DNA from: Linum tenue
Taxonomy: Eukaryota; Streptophyta; Magnoliopsida; Malpighiales; Linaceae
Length of the DNA: 64,000 nt
Assembly (NCBI GenBank): GCA_946122785.1
Contig: CAMGYJ010000011.1
Span: 25,979,007-26,043,006 of the forward strand
Direction of reading: 5' to 3'
Both the position numbers and the translations under genes were made by a program. Positions 20,630 to 33,440 of this stretch are shown here, piece by piece. The stretch's first letter is position 1. Each line of letters begins with the position of its first letter. The notes under the pieces are model-generated. The model was given only the letters and a program-made list of their open reading frames with translations. It ran no database searches and was not told where the DNA came from.

Positions 20630-22334
20630 CAAACCAAGTCAGATACAAGGTAAGCTCAATCATACCAATTTTGGGGACAAATCATAAAGGCACAGAACAC
20701 ATGAATCATACTGGCTTTTGATCATTGACATATGGACAACTCAACAACAACCTAGACAACCACCACAGAGGACATTCGAGTGCAGCAAAATTGGGTAAAG
20801 GAAGAGGAATCCTTTCTGTTCACCAACCAACATAGCCTTGATTCAAACACTTGACCAAGACAGTCATCGCATGCATCAAACTCAAGACATCAGAATTCAG
20901 ACCGAGCCATCTAGGTCCTCACCGGGGTAAAGAGCATAAAGAACAAGGAAATGAATCGCTCACTCTCAACTAGTGGGGTCAGGACAATTTGATGCGAAAA
21001 ATGCGCATGCTTATTCCCTCAAATCCTAACGTCTCTTCACCATGATGGCAGCCTCTAAATGTTAGAGTTCACACAAGGGATGTCACCACTAACTAACCTG
21101 GAGGTCTTAGACACAGGTTCAAGCGACTGGTTAGGGTCTTGAACATGGGGAAAAAGCCTTTTAGGTGGTGGAAATATTCATAGCACAAGGTTCCACAGTT
21201 CCAAACCCAACACGTTCACAGCCAATCAAACCAGTAACTTTCTTTCTGCTATTCTGCATTACTCAAATTCTCTAGAGCACAAGAGAGAAGGAGGTCACAA
21301 TAATGTTAGTGTTTTTAAGCCAGACTGCTAAGAAACACTACTTTATGAGCATGATTCAGATTTTTGGGTAGTGGCTCTCTTTTGCTTTCGTTCATTTTTT
21401 TTTTCTTCATTTTTTTCATTTCTTGAGAGAAACACCACCTTTGCACATTTTTCAAACACATGCCCAATTTTTAAGCATTACCTCCAACCCTCACATTATA
21501 TTTAGCTGAAACAGCAGAGAACATGCAAAAACCACTATGTGGAACCTTCTAAGAGATGCAAAAGGGTGATATTCCATTGTAGACCGAAAGAAAGAAAAGT
21601 ACACGACTCAAAGGGGCTGACTAGGGGGTATGACACACCAGGACAGTCAATTTGGTCGTGGGCTAATCCTATGCCTCCATCATCTCAGCTAGTGACAACG
21701 TGAATGCTACACATCATGGAAGAAGGATCTATCGCACAAGAAAGAAACGAGCAGGCTCAAATCTCACATGGCTACCTATATGCTCTATCTCTCATTCCGA
21801 TTCCCTGAACTAGGTGCATAAACGACTGTCAAGAGCAAGTGATCAATCCAAGTCACAGTTGGTAAGCAAACAGTTGAAAAACTGAACCCCTACACAATCC
21901 TACTGCACGTCTCAGTCATCATCATAGGTTCTCCTAGTTACAATCAAGTTGTCATGCATTAATTCGAAATCCATTCGATTCACCAATCAAATCCACAATG
22001 CCAATATGATCATGCAAACCTCAGTAATTGGAGCCCTCAAATTTCGAGATTTGGGCAGCGGACTAGGCTACAAGCACACATATATAGATTCCAACCAATA
22101 CAAATCACCCCCCACACTTAAGTTCGACATTGCCCTCAATGGAGCAGAGGGAAAGATAAGGGGAACGATGTTACCGGAATACGGACTGCCGGGGGACTGG
22201 AAGTGGGACTAGTCAGCAGGGCTAGCATCAGCAAAACACATTGGGTGATAGAAACCAAAGTTCCAAGTGGAAAAACCGAAAACAAACGAAAGGAAAACAA
22301 AACTTGGTGGGGTTTCCTCCCCACAAGCCCTTCT
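20630..22334 (-). other. 3' noncoding block of element X, resumed after Y
   Basis: Continues X after the CAAAC duplication. It parallels 13915-15766 of Y along its length, with its own internal polypurine tract at about 22107-22121 (minus strand). The post-pol GC-rich motif (about 22312-22340) follows without any env-like remnant or palindrome array, so X lacks both. No gene is supported. Confidence 0.75.
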
Positions 22335-23038
22335 TTACCTTCTTTTAGTTGGATGCCAGTAGGGTGGATGCTCAGAGAGGTGAAGGAACAGGTGCCTCCA
22401 AAAGCGGATCCACATCGCTCTTGAGGTACACTTCAGATGGTGGCCATGCACACGACGGGTGTGACCACGAGCACTCGTCAACTCGACCTGGCCATCCGGC
22501 AGGATGCAAGCGAGTGAATACTCGGATGGCCAAGGCGGCCGAGGCTGTGGAGGCGGAACCAGCTCATAGTGGTCTCCGGCTTTCTTTTGAGAAGGCTTAG
22601 CTACCTGCAGTTTTGGCTGCCACTCCTCCTTGATCTTTTCTTTTGGGAACGGGGTAGACGGGAGTGGCGGCAAAGATATGGGAGGGGGATCCTGCAAAAT
22701 GGGAAGCACAGAAGGATACACGACAGACTCGTGTTTCTGGTGAGAAACACCATGCAAAGGTGATGAAGCAGGGAGAGTATTAGCAATGGAAAATGTTATT
22801 CGCTCCTCGCCATCCCTCAAGACTAAGGTCCCATCATGCACATCTATGAGAGCCTTGGAGGTGGCCAAGAGAGGCCTTCACAGTATAAGGGGCACTTTTC
22901 TGTCCTCATTGATGTCCAAGACAACAAAATCCACAGGATAAAAGAATCTGCCAGCCTTAACCAGAAGGTCTTCCACTATGCCCCTAGGATGAACTATAGA
23001 TCGGTCAGCTAATTGAATACTCATCCTAGTTGCACTAG
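22335..23038 (-). pseudogene. Protease C-terminal half and integrase-like tail of element X (truncated)
   Basis: Homologous to residues about 710-915 of the Y polyprotein. The minus strand starts at the breakpoint near 23038 with the segment encoding ATRMSIQLADRSIVHPRG, so the catalytic DLGSS is missing. A frame change lies near the start of the ALIDVHDG segment (about 22870). The tail WPSEYSLACILPDGQVEL is preserved, and a further frameshift follows GHHLK. As in Y, nothing of reverse transcriptase lies between protease and tail. Confidence 0.8.
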
Positions 23039-23041
23039 GGG

Positions 23042-25548
23042 AAGATCACAGATATCCATGGAATTGGGCTGAACTTTTTTTCAAACAAAATCCACCTAGA
23101 GGAGGGAGCCAAACCGGTTCGGCAACTGCAAAGACGAGTGAATCCTAATCTGGAAGAAGTAGTGAAAGCAGAAGTGATCAAGCTACTGGATGCTAGGATT
23201 ATCTACCCTATCTCGGATAGCCAGTAGGTGAGTCCAACCCAGTTAATCCCTAAGAAGAGAGGAATGACGGTGGTAGCCAATGAGAAGGAAGAGCTTATAC
23301 GAACAAGAACGGTGACGGGGTGGAGGGTGTGCATCGAATATCGAAGATTGAACGAAGCCACTCGTAAAGATCACTTCCCTTTACCTTTCATCGATAAAAT
23401 CTTGGAGAGGCTCGCTGGACATGATTACTATTGTTTCCTAGATGGGATGTCAGGATACTTTCAGATTCCAATCGCCCCAAAAGATCAAGCCAAGACAACA
23501 TTCACATGCCCCTTCGAGACATTTGCTTACAGGTGCATCCTGTTTGGCTTGTGCAATGCCCCGACGACATTCTAAAGATGCATGGTTGCCATTTTTTATA
23601 TGCTAGTTGGGGAGATAATGGGAGTGTTCATGGACGACTTCTCAGTGTTCGAAGATTCATTCTCTCACTGTCTGGCCAACTTGGAGAAGGTCCTTGAGCG
23701 ATGTGAAGAAACCAATCTAGCTTTGAGTTGGGAGAAGTCACATTTTATGGTCCGGGAGGGCATTGTGTTGGGTCACAAAATCTCCAAGAGAGGGATTAAG
23801 GTGGATCGAGCCAAAGTTGAGAGAATAAGCAAGGTCCCCCCACCAACCACGGTCAAAGGCATCAGGAGTTTCCTTGGGCATGCTGGGTTTTATCGGTGTT
23901 TCATTGAGAACTTCTCGAAGATTGCATTGCCCTTGACCAAGCTTTTGGAGAAGGATGCCCCATTCCTTTTCACAAAGGAATGTTCTGAAGCTTTCAACAT
24001 CCTTAAGGAGAAGCTTACAAATGCCCCCATAATGGTCTCACTAGATTGGAACCTTCCCTTCGAGCTCATGTGTGATGCTAGTGACTATGCAGTGGGAGCG
24101 GTGCTAGGCCAAAGGCGGGGTAGACATTTTCAACCTATTTGCTACGCCTCAAAGACACTGAAGGATGCTCAAGAGAACTAAACAACCACGGAAAAGGAGT
24201 TGTTGGCAGTAATCTTTGCTTTCGATAAATTTAGGTCTTATCGGGTTCTCTCCAAGGTTGTTGTCTACACCGACCACTCCGCCATTCGCTTCTTTATGAG
24301 TAAGGCGGATGCCAAGCCCCGACTAATTTGATGGATCCTACTACTTCAAGAGTTCGATGTGGAGATCAAGGACAAAAAGGGGGCAGTAAACCTTGCAGCT
24401 AACCACCTCTCGCGGCTCGAAGGACCGGGAGGTAGCACCTCCCCAATAGAGATAAATGACACTTTCCCTGATGAACGGTTATTCGCCCTCGCCACTGCAG
24501 AGAGGGTCGCCCCGTGGTTCGCCGACTTCGCCAATTATCTAGTTGGAGGGCAGCTACGCAAGGGGATGAATACACATGAGAGAAACAAGTTTTTCTCCGA
24601 CCTCCGTTGCTACTTTTGGGATGATCCCCACCTTTTTCGAATTGGGGCCGACGGAGTCATTCGAAGGTGTGTACCGGAGGAGGAAATGTCGGATATTCTG
24701 AACCACTGTCATACGGGAGCAACTGGAGGCCATCACGGAGGTAACTGAATGGCAAGAAAGGTGCTTCAGTCGGGATTCTACTAGCCGAGCTTTTTCCGCG
24801 ATGCCTACAAATTTGTGAGTCATTGTGACAAATGCCAAAGCACAGGTAATGCTTCTAACCGAAATGAGATGCCCCAAACGATTTCTATCACTTGTGAGAT
24901 CTTTGATGTTTGGGGCATCAAATTTATGAGTCCTTTCCCCTCGTCCTTTGGTAACAAATACATCCTCGTGGTCGTGGACTATGTCTCGAGGTGGCTTGAG
25001 GCTCATGCTCTCCCCACCAATGATGCAAGACGAGTCTGTGGATTCCTGAAAAAGCTGTTTTCACGGTTCGGGACCCTGAGGGCCATCGTTAGCGACCGAG
25101 GAACCCATTTTCAAGGGAAATTCGCTACGGCGTCACCCACTGGGTGTCCATGGCCTATCATCCCCAAACTAGTGGACAAGTCGAGTTATCAAATAGGGAG
25201 CTCAAAAGGATACTAGAAAAAACAGTGGATCAATCCCGCAAGGATTGGTCCGCAAAGCTCGATGATGCTCTATGAGCGTACCACATGGCCTACAAAACCC
25301 CAATAGGCGTCCCGCCTTACCATTTGGTGTATGGCAAAGCGTGCCACTTGACCGTAGAGCTAGAGCATAAGGATTTCTGGGCTATAAAGCTTTTCAATAT
25401 GGACCCTAGTTTGTGTGGCAATGAACGGAAGTTGCAGGTTCTCGAACTCGAGGAATGGCGTCTCCAAGCCTATGAGAACACCAAGATTTACAAGGAAAAG
25501 ATGAAGCGCTTGCACAATGCTCGTCTGAAAGGAGGGAAGGATTTCTAG
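23042..25548 (+). pseudogene. pol of element A: reverse transcriptase, RNase H, integrase (decayed, truncated at both ends)
   Basis: The left end starts inside pol at the X breakpoint (KITDIHGI.., KIHLEEGAKPVRQ). Reverse transcriptase follows, with an in-frame TAG near 23226, a premature stop after NAPTTF (23573), and the FMDD active site at 23627-23638. RNase H includes FELMCDASDYAVGAVLGQ, with stops after KDAQEN and KPRLI. Integrase has HHCC residues near 24700-24840. In the core the first catalytic Asp is replaced (FDVWGIKFMSPFP where DFM is usual), the second is present ([10 protein letters not shown]), and a small deletion with frameshift near 25125 hits the third. The frame ends ..[10 protein letters not shown] followed by TAG, so the usual C-terminal region after this point is missing. 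Confidence 0.88.
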
Positions 25549-27573
<2,025 letters not shown>

Positions 27574-27586
27574 AAGTGTGGGGGAG
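27574..27586 (+). other. Polypurine tract of element A
   Basis: AAGTGTGGGGGAG directly precedes the 3' LTR start TGACTCGGGC. Confidence 0.85.
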
Positions 27587-29017
27587 TGACTCGGGCATAA
27601 TTGTACATATTTTACCCTCGTTTTCCTTGGGCGTTTGTGGCAATTGTGCTCCTAAAACGGTGGTTTTACGCGAGGTTTCTTGTGTTTTAGCATGTTTCAG
27701 GATTTAACAGGTGAAACCAGTCCCGGAGGCGAAAGTTGGACAAAAAGGAGCGAAAACCGGGAGAAGAGGTGAAAAAACCAGCAGTTCACGGTGTGCTAAG
27801 ACCGTGAAGCGGAGCTGTTGCCCGTGCACACCCAGGCGTCCAGGGCCAAATCTTAAGTTACTGATGCAAGGTGAGTTCACGGTCACTAAGACCGTGAACT
27901 GGAGCTGTTGCCCATGAACCCATGCAAGCGAAGCGGTGCATTTCGACGCCAACCTTGAGTTCACGGACGCGTTCAAGATTTCACGGCCGTGAACTGAAGC
28001 TGTGATCTGAGCCCGATTCCTGTTTAAAAGGCTAGCTGAAAGGAAGAGAGAAGGGAGAGCCCAAGAGTGAGAAAGTGCCTTCTTCAGATTTTAGAGAGAG
28101 AAAGAATGAACCATGGAAGGAATAAGGCTAGGGTTTGCTCCAAGTGATGAATTGGGAAGATTATCCCCAAGAGACGTTCAGCACAAGCGGAAATAAGATT
28201 GGAAGCATCTCCATGATGGTTTCTACCTCTTCCTCTTGTGTTTCTCCCCTTTCTAGCATGGAGTATTTCCTTTTTCACTTGGGTGTTGTGAAACCCTAAC
28301 TATTTACCATGTAGTTTTTGTTATGTGAATTGAACGATTGTTTATGGGTGTTGTTTAATTCAATGATTGAGGTATTTTTCATGTTGATTGTGCATGTTTG
28401 TGCTTAGCAATCTAATTGGCCATTTTAACCTAGATTAGAGAGGAAAGACCCACATTCAAGTGAGGCTCAATTGAGTTGGGATTCCTAGGGCTTTCTAAGC
28501 CACCTATCTAGGTTAATGTAGGGCAAACCTCTATGTTGAATTAAGTAATTTTTTTAAGCGCGATTAAGTCGACCAACCATTGGGTTGAGTGAGGGAGTAA
28601 GTCAAGCGTCAATTGCCTTAACCGAGATGGCCTCCTGAATAACCTATAAGGTATCCCTCGGTTTGGCAATCGAGAGTGTGGTCTACGACCATATTTGCGT
28701 CCCCTAGCGGTCCGTAGTCACCTTGCCCATAGCAATCACTTCGATTCACATACCATGGTAGTAGTTAGGGGGAAGCGACACCCGAGTGATCCTTCTCGCA
28801 AAGAGCTTTCAAAACCATTTACTTTTGTCTTGCTTTACCTTAATTAGCAAACTTTTCAACCAAAATTGATTTGCTAGATAATGATTCAAATGACTGAAGT
28901 AGGGGTACACGGACCGACCCGAGTCGATATTTAAACATACTTGCTCTGTATTGCACCCGACTAATGTTTATACTTGGACCTTAGGCGGGAATTAATTTTG
29001 ATATTCGGGATGAGTCA
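27587..29017 (+). repeat. 3' LTR of element A
   Basis: 1431 bp, ends ..GGGATGAGTCA and is followed by TGCCA, the duplication also found at 1784-1788. The palindrome cluster at about 27780-28010 includes TTCACGGCCGTGAAC (about 27979-27993); TTTAAAAGG is at 28023-28031. Confidence 0.9.
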
Positions 29018-29223
29018 TGCCACTTTCTCTTCTAGTGTCAAACCGGGAGGAGGGAGGGGTTGGAAATCCATACCAGAGCTCGTTCTTCCAAATTCTCATT
29101 GCTCACCTCTTCGACTTCCTCTCTTTCATCTAATGGTAGGAGACGATTGTGAGCAAGTTGTGCACATGCCTGCTTAACAAGCTCTCCTTTACTCATCATG
29201 CGTCTACGGAGCTCCTCTGCCTC
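29018..29223 (-). mobile_element. Element D, internal fragment resumed after A
   Basis: Starts with the second TGCCA copy, then sequence that reads on the minus strand as an acidic coding remnant with stops (..KGELVKQACAQLAHNRLLPLDERE..). This meets the D LTR directly, with no primer-binding site, so the start of D's interior is deleted. Confidence 0.65.
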
Positions 29224-30237
29224 TAACTCGTCCTGAATACCACAATAATTTCCCGCCTAAGGTCCCAGTATAAACCTTAGTCGGGTGCAGTACAGGATAA
29301 GTATGTTTAAATATCAACCTGGCCCGGTTCGTGTACCCCTACTTCAGTCATTTGAATCATTATCTAGCAACAAATTTTGGTTGAAAATTTTGCTAATTAA
29401 AATAAAATAAGGCAAAGGTAAATGGTTTTGAAAGCTCATTGTGAGAAGGATCACTCGGGTGTCGCTTTCCTCTAACTACTACCATGGTATGTGAATTGAA
29501 ACGATTGCTAGGGGCAAGGTAACCACGAAACGCAGAGGGATGCAAATATGGTCGTAGACCACACTCTCGATTGCTAACCCGAGGTATTCATTATAGGTCG
29601 TGTCACTCGGTACTCTTAGTTTAGGCAATAGGTGGTTGACTTACTCCCTCACTCAACTCAAGGGTTGGATGGCTTAATCGCGCTTAACCAATTTGATTAA
29701 TCCAGCATTGAGGTTTGCCCTAAATTAACCTAGTTAGGTGACTTAAAAAGCTAAAGGAAAACCAACTCGATTGAGTCTCCCTTGAAAGGGGGATTTTCCT
29801 CTCTAATCTAGGTTAAAATGACTAATTAGATTGCTAAGCACCAATATGCACAAATCTAAGGATGCTAAGCACAATCATGCACAATCCTTAGGTTGCTAAG
29901 CACCAACATGCACAAACCTAAGGATGCTAAGCACAAAACATGAAAATCCTTAAATTGCTAAGCACAAGCATGCACAATCAACATGAATAATACCTCAATC
30001 ATTGAATTAAACAATACCCAATGACAATCATTCAGTTCACATAAAAGAAACTACATGGTAGCTAGTTAGGGTTTCACAACACTCAAGTGAAAATAAATCT
30101 ACTCCATGCTAGAAATGGGAGAAACGCAAGGAGAAGAGGTAGAAACCATCTTGGAGGGGGCTTCCAATCTTCTTGGCACTTGTGCTGAACTTCTCTTGGG
30201 GAGAATCTTCCCAAATCTCACCTTGGAGCAAAACCCT
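29224..30237 (-). repeat. LTR of element D (5' LTR on the minus strand, truncated)
   Basis: The reverse complement matches the 3' two thirds of the A and B LTRs, including the segment around AACCTAGATTAGAGAGG and the ending ..GGTATTCAGGACGAGTTA. The match stops at about 30237, before the palindrome region, where a gag-like fragment begins. It contains a GTGCATG/TTGTGCTTAGCA minisatellite at 29831-29980. Confidence 0.8.
29831..29980 (-). repeat. Minisatellite in the D LTR, about five units of roughly 30 bp
   Basis: On the plus strand units run GCTAAGCACCAATATGCACA.. with variations. It is the reverse complement of the unit expanded in the B LTR (4194-4340). Confidence 0.78.
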
Positions 30238-30600
30238 AGCCTCCCGAATAAAGGTTGAGTCGATAGGGTCGGCGATGGGAAGATCCAAATTGGAGCATCC
30301 CGCGTCGGTACCCCAGGAAAATTTCTCCCCCATGAGCTCCCATTTTCTCTTTGGCTCCGGTTGTGGAGTGGCACATGGTCTTGATGATTGTCCCATGAAT
30401 GCTTCCATGGCCAACTCCAACTTAGATTTCTCCTCGGTTCGAGGAGGGAAGTTTTCTTCATATGAGGGAGCTTCTTGATATCCCCAATGGTATGCTTGTT
30501 CTTCTTGGAAGGGGGGTTGGTAATAGAACCCGGATCCTTGGCTGCTCCCTTCTTGTTTGAAACGACCCGCTCTTTTTCGAAAAACCAAACCATAACTCAA
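30238..30600 (-). pseudogene. Possible gag-derived coding fragment
   Basis: Part of a 163-codon minus-strand frame that runs on into the D LTR. Its own part is Gln/Glu/Pro-rich (YQPPFQEEQAYHWGYQE..), then ..KSKLELAMEAFMGQS, which resembles the C-terminal region of gag in Gypsy elements. No zinc knuckle is seen. A possible LTR terminus of another element (TGAAACGACCC at 30558) lies within it, so the fragment could start at that border. Confidence 0.35.
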
Positions 30601-31599
30601 TCCAAAAACTGGTTACTCCGGAGCAACCCAAACAACTTTTTAAAATAAATAAACCGACAATGTTTAAGAATTTCAAACAAAAAGCCTGAACACTTGGGCA
30701 AATGACAATCCCAATACTTAAAATGAATGAACATAGAATCTCCAGTTTACACTCCTAACCATGTAACAAAGAAATTAAACTATGCTAGCTCTGATTCTTC
30801 ACGAGTTCCTTGACTTCTCATAAATGCTGGTGCAGCAACTCGCCTCCCCTTGCCTCTTCTCGAAATCCGCCTCTGCTAACCCTTCCTCGACCTGGTGAGT
30901 GAGAAGGGGTCAGTCTCGTCGTTACTTCCTAAGGTCTTTGCCCTAGGCAAACTTCTTACTAAACACATTATTAGGGGATTGCCTTCCTTAGACAAAAGTC
31001 GTTCTCGCTTTCATCCTTTATACTTTATTATCAAACAGCCTATAAGAGATCTCTACTCCTATCTTATCTTTAGAATTTCCTTACTTATATTCTTAATCCA
31101 TAAACACCAACACTAGAGACCACCACGTTACGTCTCGCCGTCCGGTGTCCCTACCCTAGTATGACAACCGCGTTACGTCTCGGCGTCCAGTCCATGCCCG
31201 GTCAACTACTGCATTACGTCTCACCGTCCAGTAGTGACCCCAACATACTCGATCCACTATTGCGTTACATCTCGCCGTCCAGCAGTGATCCGACCATCTA
31301 TCGCATCCAGTAGTGGCCCAACCGCCCAGGGGTTCATCTTACCATCACCCAACTATTATAACCATACATTCGTACATAGCAAAACGCGTGCCTCCACTCT
31401 TAAAATAAATATTCGAAAATTTTCTAAAAATAGAAATTCATCTTCAAAAATCCCCAAATTAAATTACAGACATTTCCTAGACCTCCCTCAATTTATAAAA
31501 TTGTGAAAACTAGGAACAAACATCCACAGAGGCTCGAAACAATTTAAAGCATCCAAAATAAGTTTCTGCAAGTTTAGGGTTCGTTATCTAGCCAACCTA
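30601..31599. repeat. LTR-like sequence of uncertain Gypsy family
   Basis: No gene. On the minus strand this stretch ends ..GAGCGGGTCGTTTCA near 30558, a form seen at the 3' end of some Gypsy LTRs. It contains a transcript-leader-like GC-richer part (30840-30930) and a minisatellite (31122-31300). I could not find a matching second end or a target duplication, so the assignment is tentative. Confidence 0.35.
31122..31300. repeat. Degenerate minisatellite, four units of about 36-50 bp
   Basis: Units share a core like GCGTTACGTCTCGCCGTCC, flanked in the better copies by CTACTG and CAGTAGTG, which are inverted relative to each other. Spacing varies from about 37 to 50 bp. Confidence 0.75.
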
Positions 31600-32835
31600 G
31601 GATAGTGATTAATAAAACCAAACTAACTAACCTAGACTAATCACTAACCTAGCTATTTACAAGGTTTGGAGCTCTCTTGGGTTAATCCCCCTATTTTCGA
31701 CCTTTGGATCGATGTTAAGTATCTTTCTAGCTCAATCGACTCAAATACACTATCGTGTGGAGATGGACTCCCTCGGGAATGACCCGGAATGGTGAATCGA
31801 TGGATGGGTAGAGCTCTATTCAACCTAGGGTATCATATATTGCTAGGAGGTGGATTGAGTCAACTCCCGCGGGGCCTACCCGGTGAATATATGATAGGAG
31901 CGACCCGAAGTCGCTAGAAGGGGGCACTAAGGGGATTATCTCTCTCCTAGTTCAAAATCTCAAGACATGAAAATGGAAACCCAATTCATGTCATTCATGA
32001 AAAAATCAATCAATCAAGTAGAATCATCAATCATACATGGAATGTGTCAGATACATCAACATTAAACCCAAATCTAGACCTAGGGTTCTTAAACCAAGAA
32101 AAGATGGTGAGTTTCTAGAGAGAGAAGAGAGAGATTACAAATTGGGCCCAAGATCTTCTACTTTTTCTTCTAGGCTTGAATCCTTGTCTTCAAGATCAAC
32201 CCAAGCCTCCAATTAAGCTCCAAGATCACTCAAGCACTCTCTCTCTCTCACTATAACATCACTTTGGTGTTTTGGGTCAAAACCCTAGAGAAAGAAAGTG
32301 TTCCTTCTCCAAAAACCAGCTCATATTTCTCTCTCCCCGCTGCTGTTTTCATATTTGCCCGAAAGTGCCAAGTTCACGGTCGCGTTTGCCGTTTCACGGC
32401 TGTGAACACCTAAACGCGTCCTTGAACTTACTGTCATCTCCAAAATGCACCGCTTCACACTCCGGGTTCACGGTTTGTGCTCCAAGTTCACGGTCTTAGA
32501 GACCGTGAACTGCCTTGTCGTCAGTAACTTCTGGAAACCTCCTAGAGACCTTGTTGTTCACGGTTAATGGTTCCAGTTCACGGCCTTAGAAACCGTGAAC
32601 TCCCTTGCCGGACTGTTACGGTCTTTAAATAATGATTTTGGACTTTTCGTCGGTTTTTTGCGCTTTTTGACCTCCAATCGTCCCAAAACTCGTCCTCGAT
32701 CCTTCCACACGTGCTAGGACCTGAAATGTATCAAAACAAGCAAAATCTAGCATAAAATAGGTCGAGGGATGGTGATCTACTAAGCATAACGGATAAGAAA
32801 TGAGGGTTAAAATGTGTACATTTGGGCCCGAATCA
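31600..32835 (-). repeat. LTR E, Athila-like, minus orientation (left border unclear)
   Basis: On the minus strand it begins TGATTCGGGCCCAAATGTAC at 32835, the family LTR start, followed by the conserved CAGGTCCTAGCACGTG segment. A palindrome array lies at 32370-32600; GTTCACGGTC and GACCGTGAAC with a 5-base spacer form a perfect hairpin at 32486-32510. A purine-rich leader follows. No internal region or polypurine tract is attached, so it may be a solo LTR inserted in LTR F. Confidence 0.7.
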
Positions 32836-33440
32836 AGGAACAAGCCCAAAGCTCCTTCTTCCTCCTTTGATTTGCACTTTCTCACTCTAGAAAAAACCCT
32901 AATCTCTCACTAGAATCCTCTTTATTCTGAAAATGAAAACCTAACCTAAATAATGAAGCTCCCCTTCTTCCTCCTTCCAGCTCTCCATTTATACTGAGAT
33001 CGCGCCCAGTTCACGGCCTGAGTTCATGGCCGTGAACAGTGAAATGCGTCCGTGAACTTAGTGTCGTCGCCGAAACGCACCGCTTCACTCTCCAGGGTTC
33101 ACGATCTTAGAGAGCGTGAACTGCCTTGTAGTCAGTAACCTCTAGAACCCCTTGGATGCCTCGTTGTTCACGTTTTGTTGTTCTAGTTCACGACCTTAGA
33201 AGACCGTGAACTTGAAGCTCTGACCGTGAACTGCGGCTGGTTCTTGGACACCTGCGCTGTACTGGCACGGGGCAATTGTCACGGTGACTTTGGACTTTTA
33301 TTTGGTTTTTGCGCTTTTTGACCTCCAATCATCACGAAACTCGTGCTCGGCCCTTCCTCACGTGCTAGGACCTATAATGTATCAAAACAAGCACAACCTA
33401 GCGTGAAATATGTCGAGGAACGATGAAATGCATAGCCAAA
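32836..33440 (-). repeat. LTR F fragment, Athila-like, minus orientation
   Basis: A second related LTR piece next to E, with its own GTTCACG/CCGTGAAC array (about 33005-33235), the AGGTCCTAGCACGTGAGG segment (about 33355-33375) and TATAAAT on the minus strand at 32987-32994 just downstream of the array. It fades out at about 33440. Confidence 0.65.

Larger units (their letters stand above)
11159..23038 (-). mobile_element. Element X, Athila-like non-autonomous retrotransposon, 5'-truncated
   Basis: A minus-strand element inserted in the 3' LTR of B. Present parts: 3' LTR (11159-12510), polypurine tract (12511-12525), the first internal bases up to 12551, then, after element Y, the remaining 3' noncoding block (20630-22334) and a protease/tail remnant (22335-23038). 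It ends abruptly at about 23038 against plus-strand pol of A, so its gag, primer-binding site and 5' LTR were deleted. It has no reverse transcriptase and no env. Confidence 0.8.
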
